Source: a bacterium (lineage in GTDB: Bacteria; Eisenbacteria; RBG-16-71-46; CAIMUX01). Taken from it: a stretch of DNA of 38,902 nt. The position numbers were made by a program, and so were the translations under genes. Shown piece after piece: positions 30,970 to 38,888 of the stretch. The notes below the pieces were generated by a model. The model searched no databases and had not been told where the DNA came from. It worked only from the letters and a program-made list of their open reading frames with translations. Each line of letters opens with the position of its first letter. Position 1 is the first letter of the stretch. The DNA lies in contig JAUIHP010000035.1 of the NCBI GenBank assembly GCA_030431975.1, positions 1 through 38,902 of the forward strand. The letters are read 5' to 3'.

Positions 30970-32613
30970 ATGGATCCCATCGACTTGTATCGCCACTTCC
31001 GCCGCGCTCTGCGCGCCTGCCAGCTCTACCCGGAGGGTAGTCGGATTCGGATGGAGACATCCGATCGCCTGGCCCGAAAAATCGCGGAAGCTATCGAAGA
31101 GCACGTTGAGGGCGTCTCGCTCTCGTTCCTGGAAGACGGCGCCTACGTGGACGGAATCCCCGTTCCCGCCGGTCAGGGCGAGGAAGAAGCGGATGGCCTC
31201 TCCGACCATCTCTTCAATCTGGGTGTTCGCGAGATCCGCTTTCTTATCGGAATCCACGCCGACGAGGTGTTGCGGCTGCTCGAGGTTCTGACCCGGGCCC
31301 GTTCCGGCGAACTCAATCCGGTTGACGAAGACCTCTCCATTCTTCTGTGGGAAAGCGACCTCACCCACGTCGGCTATCTGCTCTACGAAGAGGACGAGCC
31401 CGAAGCCGACGACGTCTCCCACGAGCAGCTCGAAGTCGAGGAGATGATCTCCAACGAGCCTCCGCTCGACGACTACCTGGCGACGGATGAAGAGATCGTC
31501 ATTCAGGAGATGCCGCTCTCGGCTCCCGCCGGCCTGACCGAGGCCGAGCGTCTCGCCGTCATCGCCGACTATCGAAACGAGATTGCCGAAACGACGCCGC
31601 TCAAGTACGGCCGGTTGCTCCTCGAGATCCTTCGCGTCGAGAACGACACGAAGGAAGTTCCCCGGTTGGAGAAGTACCTCGTCGACTACCTGGAAGTCCT
31701 GATGACGACGGAGCGCTTCGCCATCCTCGCCAACCTCGAGAAGCACCTGGGAGCCGAAGGCGGAGAGATCGACTCCGTCCACCTTGCACTCGGGAGAGCC
31801 CGGGATTGGTTCCTTCAGTCGGAACTCTACATTCGCGCGGCGCGGGCTCACCACCTGCATCCCTCGGACGGGGAGGCGGCCAAGGGATTCCTGGCGCGAG
31901 TTCCCAAGGAAGTCGTTCCGGATCTGGTCAGCCTCTGCCTGGACGAACGGTCTGAAGACCTGGCCGGTTCCTTCGAGCAGATCCGGGTGCGGATCCGTGA
32001 GAGCGCAGAGGTTCAACGCATCTGCCTGAGCGATCCCCGCCCCGAAGTGCGAAAGCTGGCCCTCGAAGAATCGTGTGGACTGGACCGGGAGACGGCTCAT
32101 CAGGTCCGGGAGCTCATGACCACACCGGATCCGGAGGTTCGGGTCCGGGCCGCCTGGGCGCTCTCCCGAACGGACTCCCACGAGGCCTACGACGGACTGG
32201 CCGAAGCGTTGGAGGATCCGGAACCGCGGGTTCGGGTCGCGGCAGCGGGGGCTCTGGCTCAGCGCGGAGGCGCAAAGGCTCTGGAGCTTCTCTTGCGCAT
32301 CGTCGTTTCGAAGAACTTCGCGAAGAAGGCTCCTGAAGAGAAGCGCGCCTTCTTTCACGCCGCCGGCCGGGTTTCGCCGGAAGAGGTCCTGCCGGTCTTG
32401 GCGCGGCTCGCCGAGCAACGCGGATTCTGGCCCTCTCGTGAGCGCAGCGAGCGGGCCGAGGCCGCGCTGGAAGCGATGAGCCGACTTGGCCCGGAGGCTC
32501 GGGAGTTTCTGATGCAAAGGTGGCGCCGGAAGCGGCCGGACCTTCTGCGTCGCTTCGAACGTTTTTGGATCGAAGCGGATAGTGCCGCCCCGGCGCGACA
32601 GGAGGCGGCATGA
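30970..32613 (+). CDS. HEAT-repeat protein with an N-terminal domain shared with the HD-GYP neighbour
   Basis: The 547-residue cytoplasmic protein begins with a domain (about 1-115) of the pattern helix, beta, YVDGIPVP, helix, LGVREIRFLIGI and a Leu-rich helix. This aligns with the N-terminus of the following HD-GYP protein. An acidic helical middle follows. HEAT-like repeats lie at about 350-450, for example DPRPEVRKLALEES, DPEVRVRAAWALSRT and DPEPRVRVAAAGALAQRG. HEAT repeats act as protein-binding solenoids. GGAG (30962-30965) precedes the ATG. Its stop overlaps the next start (ATGA at 32610-32613), so the two proteins are likely made together and may form a complex. No enzyme motif is seen. 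Confidence 0.82.
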   Translation: MDPIDLYRHFRRALRACQLYPEGSRIRMETSDRLARKIAEAIEEHVEGVSLSFLEDGAYVDGIPVPAGQGEEEADGLSDHLFNLGVREIRFLIGIHADEVLRLLEVLTRARSGELNPVDEDLSILLWESDLTHVGYLLYEEDEPEADDVSHEQLEVEEMISNEPPLDDYLATDEEIVIQEMPLSAPAGLTEAERLAVIADYRNEIAETTPLKYGRLLLEILRVENDTKEVPRLEKYLVDYLEVLMTTERFAILANLEKHLGAEGGEIDSVHLALGRARDWFLQSELYIRAARAHHLHPSDGEAAKGFLARVPKEVVPDLVSLCLDERSEDLAGSFEQIRVRIRESAEVQRICLSDPRPEVRKLALEESCGLDRETAHQVRELMTTPDPEVRVRAAWALSRTDSHEAYDGLAEALEDPEPRVRVAAAGALAQRGGAKALELLLRIVVSKNFAKKAPEEKRAFFHAAGRVSPEEVLPVLARLAEQRGFWPSRERSERAEAALEAMSRLGPEAREFLMQRWRRKRPDLLRRFERFWIEADSAAPARQEAA

Positions 32614-34115
32614 GTCTGCTCGGACGTGAACTGACTGAAGTCTTCGCGCAGGATGACGGGAGCATTCTCCTCATCAAGCAGCTCTTCCTGGCCATGCAGA
32701 CGCGAAAGCTTCGGGGCTCGACGGATCAACGGACGGCGGCCGAAGAAGAGTCGCTCCGTGAGATGCTGCAGGCACAGGCGGACTGTGAACCCATCCGGGT
32801 GCAGCGTTCGGGACCACATCTGGTCATCGATCGACAAAGAGTTCGCACCAACGGTGATCTGAAACTGCTGGCGCGCTCGCTCAGCTCCGACCTGGAACGG
32901 TTCGGCATCGGCGGTTTCGTTTTGGATCCCGCGATCGAGCCGCAGGACCTCTCCAACTTTCTCGATCTCTACTCACGACTCGATCAGGTCTTTCTCGAAA
33001 GCGAAGCTGCCGTCAAGGTCACCGACAGTCGTGGCGTGGAACGCGTCGTCCTCGAAGAGGAAGTCGAGGTCGTCCCCGGCGTCACCGCGTTTCCCTACAG
33101 TCCGGAGTCGGACGCGGCCGCACTCGATCCGAATGAACGACGTCGCCAGGCGCGACGGACGTTCTTCCGCGCTTTGCGCGGCGCCCGCCATGTCTTCAAG
33201 CAGGCGCAGCTCAATCGGATTCCCGAGCTACGCAAGACCCGGGCCGTCGTCCACGAAATGATCGACACCGTCGTCGAGGAAGAGTTTTCGCTGCTCGGTC
33301 TTTCTGCGATCCACTCGTTTGATGAATACACGTTCCAGCACTCTGTTCACGTCGCCGTCCTTTCCGTCGCGTTGGGACAGAGGCTCGGATTGCCACGCAG
33401 TGAGCTGGCCAGCCTCGGCGTCGCGGCCATGTTCCACGACGTCGGGAAGACCCGCGTTCCCCGCAAGGTGCTTTGGAAGCCCGGGAAGTTCGACAACGCC
33501 GAATGGAAACTGATGCGGAAGCATCCGCTGGCCGGCGCGCGCGAACTCCTTCGTATGGGCGGGGCCAGTGACCTGGCCGTTCGCGTCATGCTCGTTTGCG
33601 CGGAACACCACATGAGGTTCGATGGATCCGGCTATCCGAAGCTGGGAGAAGACTGGCAGCAGGGACTCTTCTCCCGGATCGTCGCGACGGCAGACTGCTT
33701 CGATGCCATGACGGCGAGTCGCGTCTACATGGAACGTCCCTTCACTCCGGATGCGGTCGTCCGGTACATGATCGAAAACACCGGCCGGGTCTTCGATCCG
33801 GATCTCCTCCGGGAGTTCGTCGGATTGATCGGGCTCTATCCGGTCGGGTCGCTGGTTCGACTGGCTTCCGGCGAGCTTGCCGTGGTCACCGAGCCTCCGT
33901 CCCAGCCTCGGGAAGTGGACCGTCCGCGCGTTCGCATTCTGGAAGCGGCGGCCGCCGGTTTGGCGCCGGGGGAGGAGCGGGCTCTGGCCGAGGGCGCGTT
34001 GGCCGACCCGCGCTATCAAATCAAGGCCGGATGCCATCCCATGGACTTCGGAATCGAGATCGACGACCTCTTGCAGGATTACTACCTGGACGACGTCACC
34101 GAAGCTGCGGCCTAG
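32610..34115 (+). CDS. HD-GYP domain phosphohydrolase (predicted cyclic-di-GMP phosphodiesterase)
   Basis: The 501-residue protein has an N-terminal sensor-like domain (about 20-125) shared with the HEAT neighbour, then an HD-GYP domain (about 225-410). Metal-ligand candidates are H244 in QHSVH, H276 and D277 in HDVGK, and H333-H334. The GYP signature is at 341-343 in FDGSGYP, and D369 lies within the ADCFDAMTA segment. The usual HHE reads HHM here (M335). HD-GYP enzymes hydrolyse cyclic di-GMP; activity is likely but not proven by sequence. There is no membrane segment or receiver domain, so input must come through the N-terminal domain or the HEAT partner. AGGAGG (32600-32605) precedes the ATG. 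Confidence 0.9.
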   Translation: MSLLGRELTEVFAQDDGSILLIKQLFLAMQTRKLRGSTDQRTAAEEESLREMLQAQADCEPIRVQRSGPHLVIDRQRVRTNGDLKLLARSLSSDLERFGIGGFVLDPAIEPQDLSNFLDLYSRLDQVFLESEAAVKVTDSRGVERVVLEEEVEVVPGVTAFPYSPESDAAALDPNERRRQARRTFFRALRGARHVFKQAQLNRIPELRKTRAVVHEMIDTVVEEEFSLLGLSAIHSFDEYTFQHSVHVAVLSVALGQRLGLPRSELASLGVAAMFHDVGKTRVPRKVLWKPGKFDNAEWKLMRKHPLAGARELLRMGGASDLAVRVMLVCAEHHMRFDGSGYPKLGEDWQQGLFSRIVATADCFDAMTASRVYMERPFTPDAVVRYMIENTGRVFDPDLLREFVGLIGLYPVGSLVRLASGELAVVTEPPSQPREVDRPRVRILEAAAAGLAPGEERALAEGALADPRYQIKAGCHPMDFGIEIDDLLQDYYLDDVTEAAA

Positions 34116-34127
34116 TCCAGGTCGCGG

Positions 34128-34814
34128 TCAGCCGGTCGCTCTTTTCGCTCGGCTTCGCTTCCCGCCAGGTAGGGCGCCGGCTCCCGCCACCCCGTCGGCC
34201 ATCTTGGGTGCTGCGCCTCCGTGCGGCGTCTTCCGACCGGAGATATCTCCGCCCGCGATCCGCTGCGCCGCCTCCAAGCTCGGTAACAGCACCCGGAGCC
34301 GCTGGAACCCCGACGTCCGCGCCCAGGCCATCAGGCGATCCAGATCAATGGGCTGAGCCCGCAACAGGTGGAACATCTCGGACTGGACTGCGGCCCCGAG
34401 CACGCCGCGGCTCTCGTCGATGAGACTCGCAAAGGCCTGGAGCGGCGTGAGCAGGACGATGACGGAATCGCTTCGGAGGGTCTCCCGAGTCGGTGAGAAC
34501 GGGTCCTCAGTCAGGGAATCCAGGGGAGGAGGCACCACCACCGAGGTGGCGAACCGGGAGCTACGAAACTCTCTTTCCCCAACCTCCAGATACCCTTGAT
34601 CCGCCAAGGCGGCCCGAAGCCTTTGAGAGCGCTCCGGCCCCTCCCAACCCCAGCGTCCCCATTCATACGGGTCGCCGGTCGACACGGAAACGGCCGGAAT
34701 CCCACGGAGGGCGAAGGTCCGGACGCCATCCGACTGGGCCATCCCTGCGGCCAGAGCCCGGGCCTGATTCCAGTACGGGTGGAGCGGCGGACACCGTTCG
34801 AGCGGCGGACTCAC
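34128..34814 (-). CDS. Hypothetical protein, no family recognised
   Basis: This 228-residue minus-strand frame has a protein-like composition and regular hydrophobic patterning, for example GVRTFALRGIPAVSVSTG, SDSVIVLLTPLQAFASLI and EMFHLLRAQPIDLDRLMAWA. The C-terminal 30 residues are Gly/Ala/Lys/Arg-rich and probably disordered. It starts at GTG (34814) and has no good Shine-Dalgarno nearby. It converges on the HD-GYP gene with a 12-base gap and diverges from the lipoprotein gene. I see no membrane segment, signal or catalytic motif. No plus-strand frame of similar quality competes with it, but its reality rests on composition alone. Confidence 0.55.
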   Translation of the reverse strand: MSPPLERCPPLHPYWNQARALAAGMAQSDGVRTFALRGIPAVSVSTGDPYEWGRWGWEGPERSQRLRAALADQGYLEVGEREFRSSRFATSVVVPPPLDSLTEDPFSPTRETLRSDSVIVLLTPLQAFASLIDESRGVLGAAVQSEMFHLLRAQPIDLDRLMAWARTSGFQRLRVLLPSLEAAQRIAGGDISGRKTPHGGAAPKMADGVAGAGALPGGKRSRAKRATG

Positions 34815-34911
34815 GGTCGGCGATCCAGGTTTGGGTTCAAATCCTTCACTCTCAAGAGTCTACCTTAGGGAGGATGCGGGAGGGAGCCGGACCTGCTGGT
34901 CGGAGCCGGAC

Positions 34912-34941
34912 TTGACCCGGTGTGGATGCGTTGCCTATAGT
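34912..34941 (+). promoter_or_regulatory. Near-consensus sigma70 promoter for the lipoprotein-porin pair
   Basis: TTGACC (34912-34917) lies 18 bases before TATAGT (34936-34941); both boxes match five of six consensus bases. Transcription would start near 34948, leaving a leader of about 135 bases. This is the strongest promoter-like pair in the window. Confidence 0.65.
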
Positions 34942-35082
34942 GCCGCGATACCGGGGAAGGAGAATACCGATTCAAGGGCGGTGGCCCGAACGCGGGGACG
35001 GGGGAATCGGTTGGCCCAGATTCGCAGGTCGTCTCAGAACCCGGGCCTACCTCAGCCGAGTTCCCGCTGCTGGAGATCCTAC

Positions 35083-35562
35083 ATGTACCCTCGCTCCTGG
35101 CTCTTCCGTGGAGTCGGCCTGGTTCTGATGGCAACGTTGATGACCACGGGTTGTGCAAAGCGTATCCCCGTGGATGACGGTGCTTTCGAGGCCCAGGAAA
35201 ACGTGGTCCTGCTCTTTTCCAATGACCGCAGCCTGCACGGCAAGATCGATACGGACTCGAGCGTCCGCTATGTCGATGCCGGTTCCAGCTATCGAGCCCA
35301 GATCAGCTCCGTTTCCGAGACCACGATCATTCTCGAGGGTGTCGTCCTCGAGAAGTCGGCCGGCTCCGTCGAGGAAGCTGCGCTTCGGCTGGGAGACTCG
35401 CGGATGGCGGTGGACGACGAAATCCCGGAGATCGTGCTCCTGCGGTCCGAGGTCGAGGGCGTGGAGCGGGTCGGCTTCGATGGGCCGACAACGCTTCGCA
35501 ACGTCACCTTCTGGGGACTTTCCGGCGTCATTCTTGGTTTTCTCCTGGGCGAGCGTTCCTAA
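35083..35562 (+). CDS. Small lipoprotein with C-terminal hydrophobic segment
   Basis: The 159-residue protein has a signal peptide and the lipobox context MTTGC, with lipidated C24. The mature part is beta-rich (VVLLFSNDRSLHGKID, TTIILEGVVLEKSA, IVLLRSEVEGVERVG) and the C-terminus carries a hydrophobic, glycine-rich stretch, LSGVILGFLLG. I chose the ATG at 35083 because GGAG (35072-35075) lies seven bases upstream and the signal peptide begins there; the open frame further upstream looks non-coding. It lies 14 bases before the FadL-type gene and shares its promoter, so the two may work together at the outer membrane. The family is not recognised. Confidence 0.75.
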   Translation: MYPRSWLFRGVGLVLMATLMTTGCAKRIPVDDGAFEAQENVVLLFSNDRSLHGKIDTDSSVRYVDAGSSYRAQISSVSETTIILEGVVLEKSAGSVEEAALRLGDSRMAVDDEIPEIVLLRSEVEGVERVGFDGPTTLRNVTFWGLSGVILGFLLGERS

Positions 35563-35576
35563 TCTCGGAGGTTGGC

Positions 35577-37253
35577 GTGAGTCGTTCCCTGTTTCGCTTT
35601 CTGTTGGCCCTGACCGCCGTTGTGGCGGCCACACCCGGCCGGGCTCAATTCGAATCCATCGAGATCGATGCCGGCCGCTTCGGCTTTGATACGCTGGCCC
35701 GTTTGGCGCCCAACCTTTACTACCGGCCCTTCGACATGCTCGGCACACGGCCCGATGCGCGTGCCCTGGGCATGGGGTCGGCCTACATCGCGATGGCTGA
35801 CGATCCGATGGCCATCGGCTGGACTCCGTCCGGGATCGCGATGCTCGAGGACTTCACTCTGGCCGTCGACGGTTTGAATCGCAGTTCCAGCGACACCGCG
35901 ACCGGCTTTCCCCGTGTACTGCAGATTCCGCAGTCACCGGAGCTCGCCATTTCGAGCTACGACAGTCGCCTCAAGAGCCAAACGCTGTACGGTTCGATCG
36001 CGGCCGGTGTCCCGCTGATCCAGCGCGGCAGTCTCAAGTTCGTAGGAGGCTTCTCCTGGCGGCGCTACGCCGATGTGGCCCGGGCCGAGGAAACCGTTCA
36101 GGACTTCCTCCTCGACCAAGGTGGCGGATTCCCGGTCACGGTCGCCGATGACTCGAAGGAACGAGGGTCGGTGGAGGCTTTCGGCCCAACGCTCGCGCTC
36201 CAGGTCGCACCCGGCATCTCCGTCGGCGGAACTGCCAACTTCCTGACCGGGCGTAGCCGGCTGACCGCTTCGACCCGGGTCAATACCGGTGGTGGCGGCA
36301 GTCCGCCTCCCTCGACCGAGCGGTTTACGCAAAAGTACGATGGTTTCTCGATGGATCTCGGGGCCACGGTGCGCCTCGGGGACCGACTGCGTCTCGCCGG
36401 CCGCCTTACTCCCGAGTACACCCTTGACGTGACGGGAGGCTCGTACGAAGTCGTTTCCTCGACCGGAGTCGGGACGTCAACCATCCGGGTCTTTGGGACT
36501 CTGAGTGGGTACGAGCTGACGATCCCAAGCCTGCTCTCCCTCGGAGCCGCCATCAAGCCGATCGACCGTCTTTGGCTTACCGCTGATTATGTGTCCCAGA
36601 AGATGGGGGATACTGGCGTCGTCTACACCGGTGCCGCCGCCCAGAGCTTTCAGGATGTGGACGTGAACTGGCTGACCTTCGAGAACGGTCCTATTCCGGA
36701 CGCGCCCGGTCCGGAAGTACCTTATGCCGACCTCACGCAGCTGTCTTTCGGTGCGGAGTACGTCCTTTTCGACAAGAGCTGGGGGAAGATACCGGTCCGC
36801 TTCGGCTACCGATCCACCGAGTTGCCGTACCTGGCAGCGGACAGTCTGGACTATTCCTACCGCTATGCGCATGTCGAAGCCGCGGAGGACGGTCTACCCG
36901 TCGACGAACTCTCCGCATTCGCCGTGGCTCAGACGATCGGCGTGCGATACAACGGGCCCAATGGCCAACAGCCGGATGGGACCGGGTACTCGTTCGGCGC
37001 CTCGTTCGAGACGGACCGGGTCACCTACGACCTGGGTGTCGACGTGTTTTCCTATGAAGAGACGGAGTTCTACGGCGACTCCGTGTGGGACGCGATCTTC
37101 AATCCGAATCCCGACGAGGGGCGGCGGATCCTGTACGACGACAAGGGAACGCCGATCACCCCTCTGGGGCAGCACCCGAACGTCGTCAGCCTCGACCGAA
37201 CTGTGACGACGATTCGCTTCTCCGCGACCTACAACTTCCCAGGCCTCTTTTAA
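35577..37253 (+). CDS. FadL/OmpP1/TodX-type outer-membrane transport protein
   Basis: The 558-residue protein has a signal peptide cleaved after GRA (residue 23). The N-terminal plug-like hallmark is ARALGMGSAYIAMADDPMAIGWTPSG (about 62-87, of the FadL GxA-x-A-x-ND-x-A-x-NPAG type). About a dozen amphipathic strand pairs follow, and the end is FPGLF with a terminal Phe as in barrels. FadL-family channels carry hydrophobic compounds such as long-chain fatty acids or aromatics across the outer membrane. The cargo here is unknown. The start is GTG with GGAGG (35567-35571) five bases upstream. It follows the lipoprotein gene and is ended by a strong terminator at 37322. Confidence 0.82.
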   Translation: MSRSLFRFLLALTAVVAATPGRAQFESIEIDAGRFGFDTLARLAPNLYYRPFDMLGTRPDARALGMGSAYIAMADDPMAIGWTPSGIAMLEDFTLAVDGLNRSSSDTATGFPRVLQIPQSPELAISSYDSRLKSQTLYGSIAAGVPLIQRGSLKFVGGFSWRRYADVARAEETVQDFLLDQGGGFPVTVADDSKERGSVEAFGPTLALQVAPGISVGGTANFLTGRSRLTASTRVNTGGGGSPPPSTERFTQKYDGFSMDLGATVRLGDRLRLAGRLTPEYTLDVTGGSYEVVSSTGVGTSTIRVFGTLSGYELTIPSLLSLGAAIKPIDRLWLTADYVSQKMGDTGVVYTGAAAQSFQDVDVNWLTFENGPIPDAPGPEVPYADLTQLSFGAEYVLFDKSWGKIPVRFGYRSTELPYLAADSLDYSYRYAHVEAAEDGLPVDELSAFAVAQTIGVRYNGPNGQQPDGTGYSFGASFETDRVTYDLGVDVFSYEETEFYGDSVWDAIFNPNPDEGRRILYDDKGTPITPLGQHPNVVSLDRTVTTIRFSATYNFPGLF

Positions 37254-37321
37254 CCGGTCTGTGATCTAGATCGTTTCGGCATGGTCCAGCGAGGGGCCGC
37301 CCGAACCAGAGCCCTCCAGGA

Positions 37322-37351
37322 GCCCGGCCCCGTTGCCGGGCTTTTCCTTTT
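37322..37351 (+). terminator. Intrinsic terminator after the FadL-type gene
   Basis: A perfect seven-base-pair GC stem (37322-37328 with 37335-37341) with a six-base loop is followed by TTTTCCTTTT (37342-37351). It lies 69 bases after the stop of the porin gene. Confidence 0.85.
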
Positions 37352-37524
37352 GGTTGTGGACGGAAGATTGCGGATGCTCGCTTCCGAAGCGTCGGCGCGG
37401 CAAGCACTTCCGAGAAGCCCGATCGGCACTGCAGTCACCAGCCGAGTGTCGGTTCGGCAACGTAGCTTCGGTTAAGGGACTTAGCCTCTGTGCCATCCAC
37501 AATCTTCCGTCCACAACTCAAAGG
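37346..37524. repeat. Long inverted repeat enclosing about 117 bp (MITE-like or RNA stem)
   Basis: Positions 37346-37376 pair with 37494-37524 at 28 of 31 bases. The core 37353-37370 and 37500-37517 matches perfectly over 18 bases. The enclosed segment holds smaller inverted repeats such as CGCTTCCGAAGCG. There is no open reading frame of note. The left arm overlaps the T-tract of the preceding terminator. It may be a miniature inverted-repeat element or the closing stem of a structured RNA. Confidence 0.8.
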
Positions 37525-38010
37525 CGGTTACATACGGACGTCGATAGGGGGTGGTACCGTGGTATCCACACATAACTACCTGTCATGAAGGGAGTTGGGG
37601 GAGTTCGGGTCTTGTCGGTGGCACCGCAGGAACGAATGGCTGCCGGGCCTCAGCCCCTCGTTCTTGCGCCCAAAGATTCTTCCCAATTCTAACTAGTTCT
37701 TATTTCAATGTTTAGCCCGACAGATGGGAAACAAGGGCGGCGTTGGCACGGATATCGCTATAACCCAAGTAAGTTCGGAGGCTCTTGTCGGGCCGGGTCT
37801 GATGAAACCCAACCCCGGCAGAGAGGCAATCTGGAAGCGGTGGAGGCCGATCAGATTGCTACCCGGTCCGACAAGGCTCCCGAGCTTGTTCAAGGTTTTC
37901 CATATAGGGCTGCGAGTTTTCAGCTAAGACGTGATTCGGAACTCCCCATAACCTTTTCCGAGGTCCAGGAGAGTTTCGACCCGGAACTGGGATGAGCGGC
38001 CCACCCTTCG
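37525..38010. other. Non-coding, relatively AT-rich region with local hairpins
   Basis: No frame here has the codon use of its neighbours. Local structures include GTGGTACC facing GGTATCCAC near 37550-37570, an eight-base long-range pair (37715-37722 with 37786-37793), and a hairpin at 37872-37888. An AT-rich patch lies near 37670-37710. Together with the strong terminator that follows, this suggests a transcribed non-coding RNA. No match to tmRNA, RNase P RNA, SRP RNA or 6S RNA signatures was seen by eye. Confidence 0.4.
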
Positions 38011-38052
38011 AGAGACCCGGCGTTCGTGGGAACGGTCCGGGTCTCTTCTTTT
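38011..38052 (+). terminator. Strong intrinsic terminator after a non-coding region
   Basis: A perfect ten-base-pair stem (38011-38020 with 38037-38046) is extended by an inner five-base-pair stem (38021-38025 with 38030-38034). The tail is TTCTTTT (38046-38052). No coding gene ends upstream within 700 bases, so it should terminate an unannotated transcript. Confidence 0.85.
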
Positions 38053-38197
38053 GGGACAGCCGGATGCCGTCGACTCCACCGACCGAACTTTTCCCGGCGT
38101 GTATGCGTAGTTTCCTCCGGAGTGACCTCGTGGACTTGGCCGGTTGCGGAAGCGGCGGGGCAGGTTTAGTTTTCACCCCTCGAACCAAGGAGGAGAC

Positions 38198-38551
38198 GTG
38201 AGCGACCTGGACCACAAAGAGCCCGACGTCGCCGCCAAGCAGGCTGCGGCCGCGTCCTACTTTCTGGTCGCGCTCTCGGGCATTCTCGTCCTGGCCTGGA
38301 AGCGGGATGACCCGTTCGTCCGCTTTCACGCCTTGCAGTCGATACTAGGCACATTCGCGATCTTTCTCGGCGGGATTGTCCTCCGCCTCCTCGCCAACTT
38401 CCCGATCGTCGGCTTCCTCTACGGATACCTCCTGCAGGTCTACCTGATCGGAATCTTCCTGCTCTGGGTGTTCCTCATGATCCGCGCCCACCGCGGCGAC
38501 CGCTTCCACATCCCATACCTCGGCCCCATCGTCGAACGCCAAATCGACTAA
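38198..38551 (+). CDS. DUF4870/Tic20-like small membrane protein
   Basis: The 117-residue protein has a polar N-terminus and three hydrophobic segments (about 20-34, 45-64 and 70-97). The pattern is that of DUF4870 proteins: FVRFHALQSILGTFAIF after the first helix, then a long final hydrophobic region, and a closing RFHIPYLGPIVERQ. The start is GTG at 38198 with AAGGAGGAG (38187-38195) just upstream. The in-frame ATG 54 bases earlier lies ahead of that ribosome-binding site and is rejected. Members of the family are inner-membrane proteins of unclear function. It stands alone between a non-coding region and a tandem repeat. Confidence 0.82.
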   Translation: MSDLDHKEPDVAAKQAAAASYFLVALSGILVLAWKRDDPFVRFHALQSILGTFAIFLGGIVLRLLANFPIVGFLYGYLLQVYLIGIFLLWVFLMIRAHRGDRFHIPYLGPIVERQID

Positions 38552-38573
38552 CCCCCTCGTGTGAGGCTGCCCA

Positions 38574-38888
38574 CCCCTCTACGACCCAACTTGCGGTCCT
38601 CCGAGGAGTCGCCTTTGGGCACCCCGTCCGGGGAGGCGGCCCGGTGCGGGTCGAACGAACCAATGAGCCCCACGCCACCCCAACCCCACTCGTCACCCAA
38701 ATCCCCCCCCGCGGTCGAACGTGAAGTGAGCCCCTCTATGACCCAACCTGCGGTCCTCCGAGGAATCGCCTTTGGTCACCCCGTCGGGGGAGGCGGCCCG
38801 GTGCGGGTCGAACGAAACTATGAGACCCGCGCCACCCCCACCCCACTCGTCACCAAATCCCCCCCGCGGTCGAATGTGAAGTGAGCCC
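38574..38888. repeat. Two tandem copies of a 157-bp unit, possibly continuing past the window
   Basis: The segment 38574-38730 recurs at 38731-38888 with few substitutions. Both copies hold GCGGTCCTCCGAGGA, GGCGGCCCGGTGCGGGTCGA and a closing GTGAAGTGAGCCCC. Partial similarity just before 38574 and after 38888 suggests more copies. The period of 157 is not a multiple of three and the copies differ by small indels, so it is not coding. Each copy contains small palindromes such as TCCTCCGAGGA. Confidence 0.88.

Noticed and set aside
34831-35082. Upstream in-frame extension of the lipoprotein gene
   Set aside because: It would begin before the promoter at 34912-34941 and places 84 residues ahead of the signal peptide. 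The ATG at 35083 has a ribosome-binding site.
37799-37808. CTGATGAAAC, resembling the hammerhead ribozyme core
   Set aside because: The CTGATGA and GAAA elements overlap with no stem II between them, so no hammerhead can form.
37708-37995. Open frame of 95 codons in the non-coding region, with an overlapping 67-codon frame at 37724
   Set aside because: Codon use (AGG, AGA, ATA, CTA) is unlike the neighbours, there is no ribosome-binding site, and no motif or hydrophobic patterning is seen.
38561-38884. Open frame across the 157-bp tandem repeat
   Set aside because: The repeat period is not a multiple of three, so the two copies are read in different frames, and the product is of biased composition.
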